Source: Streptomyces flaveolus (GTDB lineage: Bacteria; Actinomycetota; Actinomycetes; Streptomycetales; Streptomycetaceae). Taken from it: a stretch of DNA of 64,000 nucleotides. Shown here one piece after another: positions 23,344-32,882 of the stretch. The notes beneath the pieces were generated by a model that was not told the DNA's origin, ran no database searches, and saw nothing but the letters and a program-made list of their open reading frames with translations. How positions within the stretch are numbered: the stretch's first letter is position 1; each line of letters starts with the position of its first letter. The stretch is from assembly GCF_014648815.1 (NCBI RefSeq), contig NZ_BMRV01000004.1, positions 522,022-586,021 of the forward strand. The letters run 5' to 3'. A program made the position numbers and the translations under genes.

Positions 23344-23808
23344 ATGCACCCCGACAACCCCCGCCCCGTGCCCGCACAGCGGGCCGTGGAAGTCCACCAC
23401 CCGACCCCGCTGCCGCCCGCCACCGTCGCCCCGGCCCCGCCCGTGGCGGTGCAACCCGGCAGCGTTCCGGCGGTGGCGAGCATCGTCCTGCCCGACGGCC
23501 GCGTCGTCACCGGCTACGCCATCAACCACGCCCACCCCGAGCCGGCCGCCGCGGAGCCGGCCGTCTCGCGGACGGCGGTGAACGTCGCCCTTGGGGGCGT
23601 CGGGTTCCTCGCGGTGTGCGGCGGGCTGCTGCTGCTCACCTCGTTCATCGCCGCGCTTACCGCGTTCATCACCCAACTGATCACCCTTGCGGCCGTGATC
23701 TTCGGCGGATGGATCGCCGTGCAGCTCTTCAGCGCGAGCGGCCACCAGGGCGGCACGACCGTGAACATCCGCAAGGCCACGTTCAAGCGCAATCACTTCC
23801 ACGGCTGA
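23344..23808 (+). CDS. Spread-type (SpdB/SpdD-like) membrane protein
   Basis: The protein has 154 residues. The N-terminal half is Pro/Ala/Val-rich and probably disordered, then LPDGRVVTGYAINHAHPEP. Two membrane segments follow: VALGGVGFLAVCGGLLLLTS (about 82-101) and ALTAFITQLITLAAVIFGGW (about 106-125). The tail NIRKATFKRNHFHG is basic. Position behind the translocase and this build suggest a spread protein that helps move the element along hyphae. Sequence alone does not say which Spd family. It starts directly after the CAGGGAG repeat region, with GGAAGG before ATG 23344. Confidence 0.72.
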   Translation: MHPDNPRPVPAQRAVEVHHPTPLPPATVAPAPPVAVQPGSVPAVASIVLPDGRVVTGYAINHAHPEPAAAEPAVSRTAVNVALGGVGFLAVCGGLLLLTSFIAALTAFITQLITLAAVIFGGWIAVQLFSASGHQGGTTVNIRKATFKRNHFHG

Positions 23809-23822
23809 CAGGAGAACCCCGC

Positions 23823-23987
23823 GTGTTCGACGACGAGTACTGCGACGAGTGCGGCGACTACGGATGCCCCGGTCACGAGATGTGCGACGAGTGCTCGGGC
23901 GACATCTGCAACGAGTGCGGCGGCTGTGACTGCTCCGACTCGCCCTGCCCCGGCTACATCGCCCACTACACCGGCACCGACCTCTAG
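23823..23987 (+). CDS. Cysteine-rich small protein (54 aa)
   Basis: Start GTG 23823 is set by AGGAG ten bases upstream, 14 bp after the previous stop. Ten of 54 residues are Cys, arranged in CDEC, CDEC, CNEC, CDC and single Cys positions, with many Asp/Glu. The pattern suggests one or two zinc sites rather than disulfides, as there is no signal peptide. A strong hairpin follows the stop. I do not recognise a family, but short Cys-rich ORFs are frequent between spd and rep genes in AICEs. Confidence 0.65.
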   Translation: MFDDEYCDECGDYGCPGHEMCDECSGDICNECGGCDCSDSPCPGYIAHYTGTDL

Positions 23988-23993
23988 CTACGC

Positions 23994-24037
23994 CAAGGGC
24001 GGCCCCCTCTTCCGCCAAGAACACGGGGCCGCCCTTG
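23994..24037 (+). terminator. Hairpin ending the transfer/spread operon
   Basis: CAAGGGCGGCCCC pairs perfectly with GGGGCCGCCCTTG across an 18-nt loop, 6 bp after the Cys-rich ORF stop. It separates the spread genes from the replication genes. Confidence 0.75.
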
Positions 24038-24076
24038 CCAACCAGCACCCCTTCGAGGAACTGGAGATACCCCAGC

Positions 24077-24988
24077 ATGACGCAACCCACCGTCATCCGG
24101 CGAGTGCCGGACATCCTCCCCTCGCCCGCGGGAGGCAGCGCGAGCGCGACACCGCCGCCCCTGCGCACCGCGCTGAGCCTCGCCGCGGCCGGCGTCCCGG
24201 TGCTGCCCCTGCGCCAGGGCAAAGTGCCGTTCGGCAACTGCCCCGCGTGCACGGGCAACGCGTGCGGCGGCCGGCCGAACATGAAGACCCCGGGCCCGTG
24301 CCGCTGCCCCGGCGTCTGCCACGCGTGGGCTGCCGCCACCACCGACCCTGCCGTCATCGTCTCGCCCGCGTGGGCGGCGGCGTGGCGGCGGGCGGTATGC
24401 GTGGGCTACCACCCCGGCGGCGCCGGGCTGACCGTGGTCGACCTGGACGACGCGGACGCCATCGCCTGGGCCCGCACCGCCCTGCCCGCCACGCGGACCG
24501 TGCCGACGACGCGCGGCCAGCACTGGATCTACCGGGGCGCCATGCGCTCCGTGAACGCGGTGCGCCCCGGCGTCGACATCAAGTCGACCATGGCCTACGC
24601 CCGCTACCTCGGCCCCGGCACCGGCACCATGGCCGACCTGCCGGACGCCGTGCGCGCGCTGGCCGTCAAGGAGCCCTCCCCGGCCCGCCCGGCGCCGAAG
24701 GCCGTCACCGTGCCCACCGGTGCCGGGGGCGGGGAGTGCCCTCACCGCACGCCCGCCTACCTGGACCGTGGCCTCGCCATGGCGGAGCAGCGCATCACCG
24801 AGGCGTCCAGCGGAGTCCACGCGACCGTGTACCGGACGTTCCTGGCCGTGTTGTCCACGCATGGCCGGTGCGGCTGCCTCACAGACGCCCACGTCGCCCG
24901 TCTGTTCGCCGCCGCGCAGGGCAAGGGCGAGACGGCCCGGCACTGCACGGACGCGTGGACCAACGCCCGCATCACGTTGGGGCTGTGA
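24077..24988 (+). CDS. Bifunctional DNA primase/polymerase (replication)
   Basis: The protein has 303 residues and is a prim-pol of the archaeo-eukaryotic primase type, which primes and copies element DNA. Motifs: AAAGVPVLPLRQGKVPFGNC (residues about 36-55), a Cys cluster CPACTGNACGG and CRCPGVCHAWAAATTDP, then the metal-binding GLTVVDLDDADAIAWAR (about 117-133) and TTRGQHWIYRG (about 143-153), with VDIKS near 165. The C-terminal 80 residues look like the primase C-terminal helical domain. Together with the next gene it replaces the single RepSA-type initiator known from pSAM2. No stop or gap interrupts it. Confidence 0.87.
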   Translation: MTQPTVIRRVPDILPSPAGGSASATPPPLRTALSLAAAGVPVLPLRQGKVPFGNCPACTGNACGGRPNMKTPGPCRCPGVCHAWAAATTDPAVIVSPAWAAAWRRAVCVGYHPGGAGLTVVDLDDADAIAWARTALPATRTVPTTRGQHWIYRGAMRSVNAVRPGVDIKSTMAYARYLGPGTGTMADLPDAVRALAVKEPSPARPAPKAVTVPTGAGGGECPHRTPAYLDRGLAMAEQRITEASSGVHATVYRTFLAVLSTHGRCGCLTDAHVARLFAAAQGKGETARHCTDAWTNARITLGL

Positions 24989-24990
24989 CC

Positions 24991-26469
24991 ATGTCCGAGG
25001 ACGAGAAGACTCCCGCCCGCGAGATCATCACCGACTACGCGCAATCCCACTTCCGGTACTTCCGCACCGCGGATGGGACCGTGTACGCGCAGCGCAACGG
25101 CCACCCTGTGGCCCGCCCGATCCGCTCGCAGGGCACGACGGGAAGCCATCGGCAGGAACTCATGGTCGGACTGTTCAGGGACGGCATCGGCGTGTTCAAC
25201 GGCACCGCGATGAAGGAAGCGCTCGACCTGATCGAAGCGTTGGCGCTGACCGAGGACGTGCAGCCCGTGCACATCCGCGTCGCCCCCGGCTACGACGGGG
25301 CGACGTGGCTGGACCTGGGACGGGCCGACGGGCAGTCCGTGCGTATCCACCCCACGGGCTGGGACATTCGCACCCCGGACCCGCGGGAAGTCTGCTGGCG
25401 GCGTACCCAGCTCACGGGGGAGCTGCCGTTGCCGGTCAAGGACACCGACGGCAAGGGCATCGATCTGCTGATGCGGCTATGCAACTTCGCCACCGCGGAG
25501 ACCGAGTGCCTGGCCATCGCCTGGCTCATCGGCTGCCTCGCACCGTCGGTGCCCGTTCCGGCCCCGTTCCTCACCGGCCCGCAGGGCGCCGGCAAGTCCA
25601 CCGGCGGCCGGATGCTCGTGCGGATCATCGAGGGCATGACCGGGGACCTGCGCCGGGCCCCGAAGGATGAGGAGAACCTGATCACGGCGGTGGCGGCCGG
25701 ATGGGTCACCGCCCTGGACAACCTCTCCCACATGACCCCGGAACTGTCCGATGCGATGTGCTGCATCGTCACCGGGGCCGAGAACGTCAAGCGGGCCCTG
25801 TTCACCGACGGTGATGTCTTCCGCATCGGCTACCGCCGCCCCCTGCTCCTGACCGGCATCGACGTCGGCGTGATCCGGCCCGACCTCGCCGAACGGCTCC
25901 TGCCGCTGCGGCTGGAGAGGCCCAAGGTGCGGCGCACCGAGGCGGAACTGTGGTCCGACTTCGCCGAGGTGCTGCCCGTCATCCTCGGCTCGCTCCTGGA
26001 CCTGACCGTGCAGGTGCGGGCGGCGCAGGCGGACATCCCGACCGACCTGCGCATGGCGGACTTCGCGCACCTGTGCGCGCAGCTCGACGCGGCCACCGGT
26101 CTGGGGGCGCTGGCCGCCTACCGGGCCAGCCTGGACGACCTCAACGACGACGTCATCGAGGGCGACCTGCTGGCACAGACCGTGCTCAAACACGCCGCCA
26201 CCGTTGAGCCGGGCACCGAGCAGCGGATGACATCTGCCGAATGGCTGCACTGCCTCACCGGCCTCTACACGGGCGAGGACTTCCGCCCCCTCCCCAAGGG
26301 GTGGCCGACCACCGGCAAGGTGCTCTCCGACCGGCTCAAGCGCCTACAGCCCACCCTCGCCGCCCGGGGCGTCCTCATCGACTGGGGACGCACCAACACG
26401 TCCCGGTACATCGAGATCGCGCGGCCGGCCGCCGCGGCGCCCCCGTCCGAACAGGAAGCAGCCTTCTGA
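24991..26469 (+). CDS. Replication helicase/ATPase paired with the prim-pol
   Basis: The protein has 492 residues and follows the prim-pol gene with a 2-bp gap (GTG 24985 in frame is an alternative start). The central ATPase shows Walker A LTGPQGAGKSTGGR near residue 200, then VAAGWVTALDNLSHMTPELS (Walker B-like, near 245) and the sensor-type RRPLLLTGIDVGVIRPDL. This layout fits the superfamily-3-like helicases that work beside prim-pols in plasmids and phages. The N-terminal 180 residues resemble a domain often placed between primase and helicase. The C-terminal 80 residues probably hold a winged helix (GWPTTGKVLSDRLKRLQPTL). It probably unwinds the excised circle for replication. Confidence 0.83.
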   Translation: MSEDEKTPAREIITDYAQSHFRYFRTADGTVYAQRNGHPVARPIRSQGTTGSHRQELMVGLFRDGIGVFNGTAMKEALDLIEALALTEDVQPVHIRVAPGYDGATWLDLGRADGQSVRIHPTGWDIRTPDPREVCWRRTQLTGELPLPVKDTDGKGIDLLMRLCNFATAETECLAIAWLIGCLAPSVPVPAPFLTGPQGAGKSTGGRMLVRIIEGMTGDLRRAPKDEENLITAVAAGWVTALDNLSHMTPELSDAMCCIVTGAENVKRALFTDGDVFRIGYRRPLLLTGIDVGVIRPDLAERLLPLRLERPKVRRTEAELWSDFAEVLPVILGSLLDLTVQVRAAQADIPTDLRMADFAHLCAQLDAATGLGALAAYRASLDDLNDDVIEGDLLAQTVLKHAATVEPGTEQRMTSAEWLHCLTGLYTGEDFRPLPKGWPTTGKVLSDRLKRLQPTLAARGVLIDWGRTNTSRYIEIARPAAAAPPSEQEAAF

Positions 26470-26489
26470 CCGCGCGGCACCACGCCCGC

Positions 26490-26539
26490 CCGAACAGCAA
26501 GAAGAGCACCCGGGCCCGCGTGCTCCTCTTGCTGTTCGG
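26490..26539 (+). terminator. Long hairpin after the helicase gene
   Basis: A stem of about 20 bp with one mismatch (GAACAGCAAGAAGAGCAC against its complement at 26520-26537) and a 10-nt loop begins about 20 bp after the helicase stop. It is long enough to terminate replication-gene transcripts, or it could be a single-strand origin structure. Confidence 0.65.
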
Positions 26540-26648
26540 CGGCGGCGCCGCCCTGCAAAGGTCGCGCCGCGAAGCGGCTCCTTCTTCACGTCCTGAGCCG
26601 CGCACCACAACAGACAGCACCCTCTCTTTGTCCGAAGTAGAGAGACGC

Positions 26649-26857
26649 TGCGTCACCTGCGTCACCCGCACCCCGAGAACGGCCGGTGACCTGCCCAAAG
26701 ACGGGTGACGCAGACCGCCGATTCCTGCGTCACCCCGCGTCACCTGCGTCACCCGATGACGGATGCCCGCATCACCGGTGACGCACCCCCACAGTCCTAC
26801 GTCACCGCAAAACCGCAGGTCAAAGCGGTGAATGACGCAGATGACGCAGGTGACGCA
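26649..26857. repeat. TGCGTCACC/GGTGACGCA iteron-like array
   Basis: The 9-mer TGCGTCACC occurs at 26649, 26658, 26726 and 26745 (CGCGTCACC at 26736). Its complement GGTGACGCA occurs at 26704, 26777 and 26849, with ATGACGCA at 26832 and 26841. Several copies are head-to-tail at 9-10-bp steps, close to one helical turn. The array fills the gap between helicase and Xis genes, 26540-26917, where no gene is visible. Candidate roles: replication iterons or binding sites for Xis or a repressor. Confidence 0.8.
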
Positions 26858-26917
26858 GAAATCCGAACCTCGGACACACGCGAACTCCCGACGGACAGTT
26901 CCAGAGGAGACCGTTCC

Positions 26918-27151
26918 ATGAGCATCGCCCCCGTGGACATCGCTCCACCCGCTGAGGCTGGCGCCCTGGCCCCCGTGCTGTTGACCGTCGAAGAGGCTGC
27001 CCGCTGCCTCCGCATCGGCCGCACCACCTGCTACGCCCTCATCCGCACCGGAGAACTGGAGTCCCTGACCATCGGCGGACTCCGACGCGTCCCCGCCGAC
27101 GCCCCGGCCGCCTACCTCGCCCGCCGCCGCGCCGAACAGCGCGCCGCCTGA
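26918..27151 (+). CDS. xis: Excisionase (Xis), MerR-like helix-turn-helix
   Basis: The protein has 77 residues. ATG 26918 is chosen because AGAGGAGA stands 8 bases upstream; the open frame further left runs through the repeat array. The core LLTVEEAARCLRIGRTTCYA followed by LIRTGELESLTIGGLRRVP is the excisionase/AlpA-type winged helix that binds and bends DNA to drive excision by the integrase. The tail is Arg/Ala-rich. It lies 79 bp before the integrase gene, as in pSAM2 and related elements, so the two are likely cotranscribed. Confidence 0.9.
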   Translation: MSIAPVDIAPPAEAGALAPVLLTVEEAARCLRIGRTTCYALIRTGELESLTIGGLRRVPADAPAAYLARRRAEQRAA

Positions 27152-27230
27152 TCTCGCCATCCCGGAGCGCCGCCCAGCATGTAGGCGGGGCTCCGGTCTG
27201 TCTACCTCGTACCGACCGGAGGAACTGCCA

Positions 27231-28511
27231 ATGGCAGAGGAGAAAAAGCGCACACGCCGAGCCAACGGTGAGTCGGCCATCTACCTGGGCAAGGACGGAC
27301 GCTGGCACGCCCGTGTGCCCATGGGCTACAAGGACGACGGAACGCCCTATCGCCGACACCTGACGCGCCCCACACGCAAAGAACTGGTGGACGAGGTCCG
27401 GCGCCTGGAGAAGCAGCGCGATGAAGGGTCCGCGCGCCAGCCCGGCAAGCCGTGGACGGTGGCGAAGTGGCTTGAGCACTGGGTCGAGAACATCGCTAAG
27501 CCGGTTGTGAGCGAGAACACGTACGCCGGTTACGAGGTGGCGGTGCGGGTGCACCTGGTGCCGGGCATTGGCCGGCACCGCATCGATCGCCTGGAGCCCG
27601 AACACCTGGAGAGCCTGTACCGCCGGATGCAGAGCGCTGGCAGCAAGGCGGGTACCGCACACCAGGCTCATCGGACGGCTCGTACGGCACTGGGCGAAGC
27701 GGTCCGGCGCGGTCACGCGGCGAAGAATGCTGCCGCGTTGGCGAAGCCTCCCCGGCTGGAAGAAGACGAGACGGAGGTGGAGCCTTACTCGGTCGATGAG
27801 GTGCAGAGTCTCTTGCTCGAAGTGAACAAGCGCCGCAACAGTGCCCGCTGGATGCTGGCCCTGGCGCTCGGTCTGCGGCAGGGCGAGACGCTCGGTCTGC
27901 GATGGTCCGACGTGGATCTGGACAACGAGTACCTGAAGCTGCGCCGGAACCGGCTGCGGCCGAAGTACGAGCACGGGTGCGGCGAGGCTGCGCCTTGCGG
28001 GCGGAAGGCTGGCTACTGCCCGGCCCGGGTGCAGGTGCGACGCGAGACGAAGAACACGAAATCGCGGGCCGGCCGCCGCGCCGTGCCCCTCCCGGGCCCA
28101 CTGGTCGTGATGCTCCGCTCCCACAGGGAGGCGCAGGCCCGGGAGCGCGCGACAGCTGGGAGCCTGTGGACCGAGTCCGAGTACGTGTTCACCAAGCCGT
28201 TGGGCGGCCCGCTCAGCCCGAACACCGACTACCACGACTGGAAGCGGCTGCTGGAAGACGCCGGCGTCCGGAACGGTCGGCTGCACGACGCCCGGCACAC
28301 CGCGGGCACCGTCCTGATGCTGCTCGGAGTCCCGGATCGGGTCATCGACCAGATCATGGGATGGGAGCCGGGCGGTGCGGCCCGGATGCGGGCGCGGTAC
28401 CTGCACGTGACCGATCCCATGCTCAAGGAAGCGGCCCGGAAGATCGAGCGTGCCATCTGGGGAGCCCCCGAAAACCTCGCTGTGGACAAAGACCAGGACA
28501 ACGAGGCGTAG
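27231..28511 (+). CDS. int: Tyrosine recombinase integrase
   Basis: The protein has 426 residues and catalyses site-specific integration and excision at tRNA-Ser. The N-terminal arm-binding region (GESAIYLGKDGRWHARVPMG) and the SAM-like core-binding domain (about 80-165, VAKWLEHWVENIAKPVVSEN) are followed by the catalytic domain. Its residues are visible: Arg in ALGLRQGETLGLRWSD near 210, Lys in NTKSRAGRRAVPLP, the box LHDARHTAGT near 352, Trp in MGWE, and nucleophile Tyr in ARYLHVT near 395. A Cys-containing insert (HGCGEAAPCGRKAGYC) near 245 is typical of pSAM2-type integrases. The stop lies 5 bp before the right repeat. GGAGGA precedes ATG 27231. Confidence 0.95.
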   Translation: MAEEKKRTRRANGESAIYLGKDGRWHARVPMGYKDDGTPYRRHLTRPTRKELVDEVRRLEKQRDEGSARQPGKPWTVAKWLEHWVENIAKPVVSENTYAGYEVAVRVHLVPGIGRHRIDRLEPEHLESLYRRMQSAGSKAGTAHQAHRTARTALGEAVRRGHAAKNAAALAKPPRLEEDETEVEPYSVDEVQSLLLEVNKRRNSARWMLALALGLRQGETLGLRWSDVDLDNEYLKLRRNRLRPKYEHGCGEAAPCGRKAGYCPARVQVRRETKNTKSRAGRRAVPLPGPLVVMLRSHREAQARERATAGSLWTESEYVFTKPLGGPLSPNTDYHDWKRLLEDAGVRNGRLHDARHTAGTVLMLLGVPDRVIDQIMGWEPGGAARMRARYLHVTDPMLKEAARKIERAIWGAPENLAVDKDQDNEA

Positions 28512-28516
28512 GGACT

Positions 28517-28556
28517 ACGTCGAAGGGCCCCCTGTTTCCAGGGGGCCCTTCGACGT
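28517..28556. terminator. Bidirectional hairpin between integrase and tRNA-Ser
   Basis: ACGTCGAAGGGCCCCCT pairs perfectly with its complement across the loop GTTTCC. It can end both the integrase transcript and the leftward tRNA-Ser transcript. An identical hairpin is at 10328-10367 in attL. Confidence 0.85.
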
Positions 28557-28629
28557 AGTGCCCGGTGAGGCACTGGCGGAGGATACGAGATTCGAACTCG
28601 TGAGGGGTTGCCCCCAACACGCTTTCCAA
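28517..28629. repeat. attR: right copy of the integration repeat
   Basis: This 113-bp copy of the left repeat begins 5 bp after the integrase stop and ends within the anticodon arm of the intact tRNA-Ser. It supplies the 3' half of that tRNA and a terminator, so the host tRNA gene stays functional. Confidence 0.93.
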
Positions 28630-28661
28630 GCGTGCGCCCTAGGCCTCTAGGCGAATCCTCC
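28574..28661 (-). tRNA. tRNA-Ser(GGA), element integration site
   Basis: The acceptor stem GGAGGAT pairs with ATCCTCC; the anticodon loop reads CTTGGAAAG with anticodon GGA. There is a long variable arm as expected for Ser, a normal TTCGAAT T-loop, discriminator G and an encoded CCA. The 3' half comes from the element. Confidence 0.95.
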
Positions 28662-28735
28662 GCGGCAAACATTACATGACGTCGGAGAGTGCTTGCGAAC
28701 TCGTTCTCGGGGCCCCGGATCGGGTAACGTGTGGC

Positions 28736-28828
28736 GCAGCCCCTCACGCGGCGCTATCTGACTGAACTCCCCCAGGGCCGGAAGGCAGCAAGGGTAGGTC
28801 GGCTCTGGCGGGTGCGTGGGGGGCGCTT
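28736..28828 (+). ncRNA. ffs: 4.5S RNA of the signal recognition particle
   Basis: The conserved apical loop sequence CAGGGCCGGAAGGCAGCAAG is present at about 28772-28791, with the flanking CTATCTGACTGAAC typical of actinobacterial SRP RNA. The ends (AGCCCCTCACGC and GCGTGGGGGGCGCT) pair to close the hairpin. The RNA binds Ffh in targeting membrane proteins. Exact ends are uncertain by a few bases. Confidence 0.92.
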
Positions 28829-28878
28829 GCGTTCGCGGGGCGGTCCGGTTGTCGGTGGGCGCCTATAACCTCGTATGC

Positions 28879-31194
28879 GTGTCGTCTCTCGCGCTCTACC
28901 GCCGTTACCGCCCGGAGTCCTTTGCCGAGGTCATCGGGCAGGGGCATGTCACCGACCCGCTGCAGCAGGCGCTGCGGAACAACCGGGTCAACCACGCGTA
29001 CCTGTTCAGCGGTCCGCGCGGGTGCGGCAAGACGACCAGCGCGCGCATCCTGGCGCGGTGCCTGAACTGCGAGCAGGGCCCCACGCCGACGCCGTGCGGC
29101 GAGTGCCAGTCCTGCCGCGACCTGGCGAGGAACGGGCCGGGTTCGATCGACGTCATCGAGATCGACGCCGCCTCGCACGGTGGTGTGGACGACGCCCGTG
29201 ACCTGCGAGAGAAGGCGTTCTTCGGGCCCGCCCACAGCCGGTACAAGATCTACATCATCGACGAGGCCCACATGGTCTCCCCGCAGGGCTTCAACGCCCT
29301 GCTGAAGGTCGTCGAGGAGCCCCCGGAGCATCTGAAGTTCATCTTCGCGACCACCGAGCCCGAGAAGGTCATCGGGACCATCCGGTCGCGGACCCATCAC
29401 TACCCGTTCCGGCTCGTGCCGCCCGGCACCCTGCGCGACTATCTCGCCGAGGTGTGCGGCAAGGAGGACATCCCCGTCGAGGACGGCGTGCTGCCGCTGG
29501 TGGTGCGGGCGGGCGCCGGTTCCGTGCGGGACTCCATGTCCGTCATGGACCAGCTCCTCGCCGGCGCCGGACCCGACGGTGTGACGTACGACATGACGAC
29601 GTCCCTCCTCGGCTACACGGACGGCTCGCTGCTCGACTCCGTCGTCGAGGCGTTCGCCTCGGGTGAGGGGTCGGCCGCCTTCGAGGTCGTGGACCGGGTG
29701 ATCGAGGGCGGCAACGACCCGCGGCGCTTCGTCACCGACCTGCTGGAGCGGCTCCGCGACCTCGTCATCCTCGCCGCCGTGCCCGACGCCGCGGAGAAGG
29801 GGCTCATCGACGCCCCCGCCGACGTCATCGAGCGGATGCAGGCCCAGGCGCGGTCCTTCGGCGCGGCCGAGCTGAGCCGCGCCGCCGACCTCGTCAACGA
29901 GGGCCTGACCGAGATGCGCGGCGCCCACTCGCCCCGTCTCCAGCTGGAGCTGATCTGCGCGCGCGTGCTGCTGCCAGCCGCGTACGGCGACGAGCGGTCG
30001 GTGATGGCCCGGCTGGACCGGATCGAGCGCGGGGTGCAGTTCTCGGCGGGTGCCGGGGCGCCCGCCATGGGGTACGTGCCCGGGCCCGAGGCGCATGCCG
30101 GTGCCGCCGGTGCGGTGAGCCCCGCGGCTGCCGCGCCCGTTCCGCCGGGCGGCGGTCCGGCCGCGGCCCGGGCGGCGGTCCGTGGGCCGGGTGCCGGGGA
30201 GGGTGCGCCCTCGGTGCCGGGCGCCGGCCCCGCTCCTGCGCCCGCACCAGTGCCCACGCCCGCTCCCGCACCCACGCCCGCTCCCGCACCCACGCCCGCT
30301 CCCGCGGCCGGCCCCGGTGTCGTCGGTGGCGGAGGCGGACAGTCCCCGGCACCCACCGCGCCCGCGCCCGGCGCCTGGCCCACCGCGGCTCCGGCGGGCG
30401 GCGGGCGGCGGCCCGGAGGATGGCCCACGGCAGCGCCGGCGGGCGGCGGACAGCCCCAGGCGCCGGCCGCCCCGGCCCAGGCTCCGCCCGCGGCGTCCGC
30501 CCCGGCCCCGGCGCCGTCCGCCGCCCCGGCGCAGGCTGCCCCGGCGCAGGCTCCCAGCGGCGGCCCCGACCCGCGCTCGCTCTGGCCCAACATCCTGGAG
30601 GCGGTCAAGAACCGCCGCCGGTTCACCTGGATCCTGCTCAGCCAGAACGCCCAGGTGACCGGCTTCGACGGCACGACCCTCCAGATCGGCTTCGTCAACG
30701 CCGGAGCCCGCGACAACTTCCTGAGCAGCGGCAGCGAGGACGTGCTGCGGCAGGCCCTCGCCGAGCAGTTCAACGTGCAGTGGAAGGTCGACGCGGTCGT
30801 CGACCCCTCCGGCGGCTCGGCGCCCCCGCCCTCCGCCGGCCCGTCCGGCGGTCACGGCGGCGGTGGCTTCGGCGGCCCCGGCGGTGGCTACGGGGGGCCG
30901 GCCGGCGGCGCGCCCGCGCAGCGTCCGGCGGCGCCGGCACCCGTCGGCCCGTCGTCCCAGGGCGCCGGGCCGTCCGCGGCGTCCCCCGCGCACGGCCCGG
31001 CGGCACAGGCGTCCGCCCCGGCGGCCGACCCCGCTCCCCGGCCCGCGGCCCCCGAGCCGCCGCCCCCGGTCTCCCCGGAGGACGACATCCCGGAGGACGA
31101 CGACCCCGACCTCGACGAATCGGCGCTCTCCGGCAAGGACCTGCTCGTACGGGAGCTGGGGGCGACGGTGGTGGAGGAGATCGCGCACGAGTAG
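28879..31194 (+). CDS. dnaX: DNA polymerase III subunits gamma/tau
   Basis: DnaX is the ATPase of the clamp loader and organises the replisome. GTG 28879 is chosen because the family begins [20 protein letters not shown] right there. Motifs: Walker [10 protein letters not shown] near residue 45, a four-Cys zinc site ([19 protein letters not shown]), Walker B YIIDEAHM near 125, and sensor-1 [11 protein letters not shown]. The clamp-loader body ends near 370. A Pro/Ala-rich low-complexity stretch follows (about 390-570), then a tau-type C-terminal domain ([20 protein letters not shown]) and a Gly/Pro-rich, acidic tail. At 771 residues it is a long form; no slippery frameshift site was found. 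No ribosome site is seen, and TATAAC at 28864 fits a leaderless or nearly leaderless mRNA. Confidence 0.95.
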   Translation: MSSLALYRRYRPESFAEVIGQGHVTDPLQQALRNNRVNHAYLFSGPRGCGKTTSARILARCLNCEQGPTPTPCGECQSCRDLARNGPGSIDVIEIDAASHGGVDDARDLREKAFFGPAHSRYKIYIIDEAHMVSPQGFNALLKVVEEPPEHLKFIFATTEPEKVIGTIRSRTHHYPFRLVPPGTLRDYLAEVCGKEDIPVEDGVLPLVVRAGAGSVRDSMSVMDQLLAGAGPDGVTYDMTTSLLGYTDGSLLDSVVEAFASGEGSAAFEVVDRVIEGGNDPRRFVTDLLERLRDLVILAAVPDAAEKGLIDAPADVIERMQAQARSFGAAELSRAADLVNEGLTEMRGAHSPRLQLELICARVLLPAAYGDERSVMARLDRIERGVQFSAGAGAPAMGYVPGPEAHAGAAGAVSPAAAAPVPPGGGPAAARAAVRGPGAGEGAPSVPGAGPAPAPAPVPTPAPAPTPAPAPTPAPAAGPGVVGGGGGQSPAPTAPAPGAWPTAAPAGGGRRPGGWPTAAPAGGGQPQAPAAPAQAPPAASAPAPAPSAAPAQAAPAQAPSGGPDPRSLWPNILEAVKNRRRFTWILLSQNAQVTGFDGTTLQIGFVNAGARDNFLSSGSEDVLRQALAEQFNVQWKVDAVVDPSGGSAPPPSAGPSGGHGGGGFGGPGGGYGGPAGGAPAQRPAAPAPVGPSSQGAGPSAASPAHGPAAQASAPAADPAPRPAAPEPPPPVSPEDDIPEDDDPDLDESALSGKDLLVRELGATVVEEIAHE
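30253..30306 (+). repeat. Three tandem 18-bp units in dnaX
   Basis: CCCACGCCCGCTCCCGCA is repeated three times in phase (the last copy differs at its final base). It encodes PTPAPA units in the disordered linker of DnaX. Such units can change copy number without shifting frame. Confidence 0.85.
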
Positions 31195-31313
31195 GCGCCG
31201 CCCGCCGCCCCTGCGCCGGGGGCCGACGCACCCGGCCGTACTGGAGGAACGCACAAGCGCTCTCCGCCCGCCCCTTCGGAAGCCCGCACAAACCGGCCGA
31301 GCCCGTGCCCATT

Positions 31314-31325
31314 AGGCTGGCCCCC
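31314..31325 (+). promoter_or_regulatory. Leaderless -10 element of purD
   Basis: TAGGCT (31314-31319) ends six bases before the GTG start of purD at 31326, the usual spacing for a leaderless transcript in Streptomyces. No ribosome site is present. Confidence 0.6.
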
Positions 31326-32603
<1,278 letters not shown>

Positions 32604-32628
32604 CCGCCCCGGGGAGCGCCCGCTCCGA

Positions 32629-32662
32629 CAGGCCCCGGCTCCGTCTCAGGAGCCGGGGCCTG
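32629..32662 (+). terminator. Terminator after purD
   Basis: CAGGCCCCGGCTCC and GGAGCCGGGGCCTG form a perfect 14-bp stem with a 6-nt loop, 25 bp past the stop. The rest of 32663-32882 shows no gene. Confidence 0.85.
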
Positions 32663-32882
32663 ATCCTTGCTGTCCGTCATCCACCTTTCCCCAAAGCCAT
32701 TCCATCGAGTGACCGATGCGCCATACGGCTGACGGGCGCGAAGGCCCCAACTAGGGTGCCGCGCAAGCGTTCCGGCACTTGGCCCACCGGCATTGCGATG
32801 TCAGTGGCGGGTGCCACAGTGGGGGAGTGAGCAACAGCGGGAGCGCGGTCCCAGGGCGGCAAGGAGGGGGTGAGGTCCGGTC

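Larger units (their letters stand above)
10328..28629. mobile_element. AICE (pSAM2-type integrative and conjugative element), 18.2 kb, in tRNA-Ser(GGA)
   Basis: The ends are direct repeats (10328-10441 and 28517-28629) made of the tRNA-Ser terminator hairpin plus the tRNA 3' half. Between them lie a Tyr integrase next to the right repeat, Xis, primase-polymerase, helicase, an FtsK-like double-stranded-DNA translocase, small membrane proteins and GntR/Nudix/XRE control genes. This is the standard AICE set for excision, replication as a circle, and conjugal transfer as double-stranded DNA. The left 3.5 kb is cargo with visibly lower GC. All core genes look intact, so the element may be active. 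Confidence 0.95.

Noticed and set aside
26705..26917. N-terminal extension of Xis through the repeat array
   Set aside because: The frame is open, but the encoded sequence is only a translation of the repeats, and AGAGGAGA stands directly before the ATG at 26918.
28879..31194. Programmed frameshift in dnaX
   Set aside because: No A-run slippery heptamer was found; the long frame is continuous to the tau-type C-terminus.
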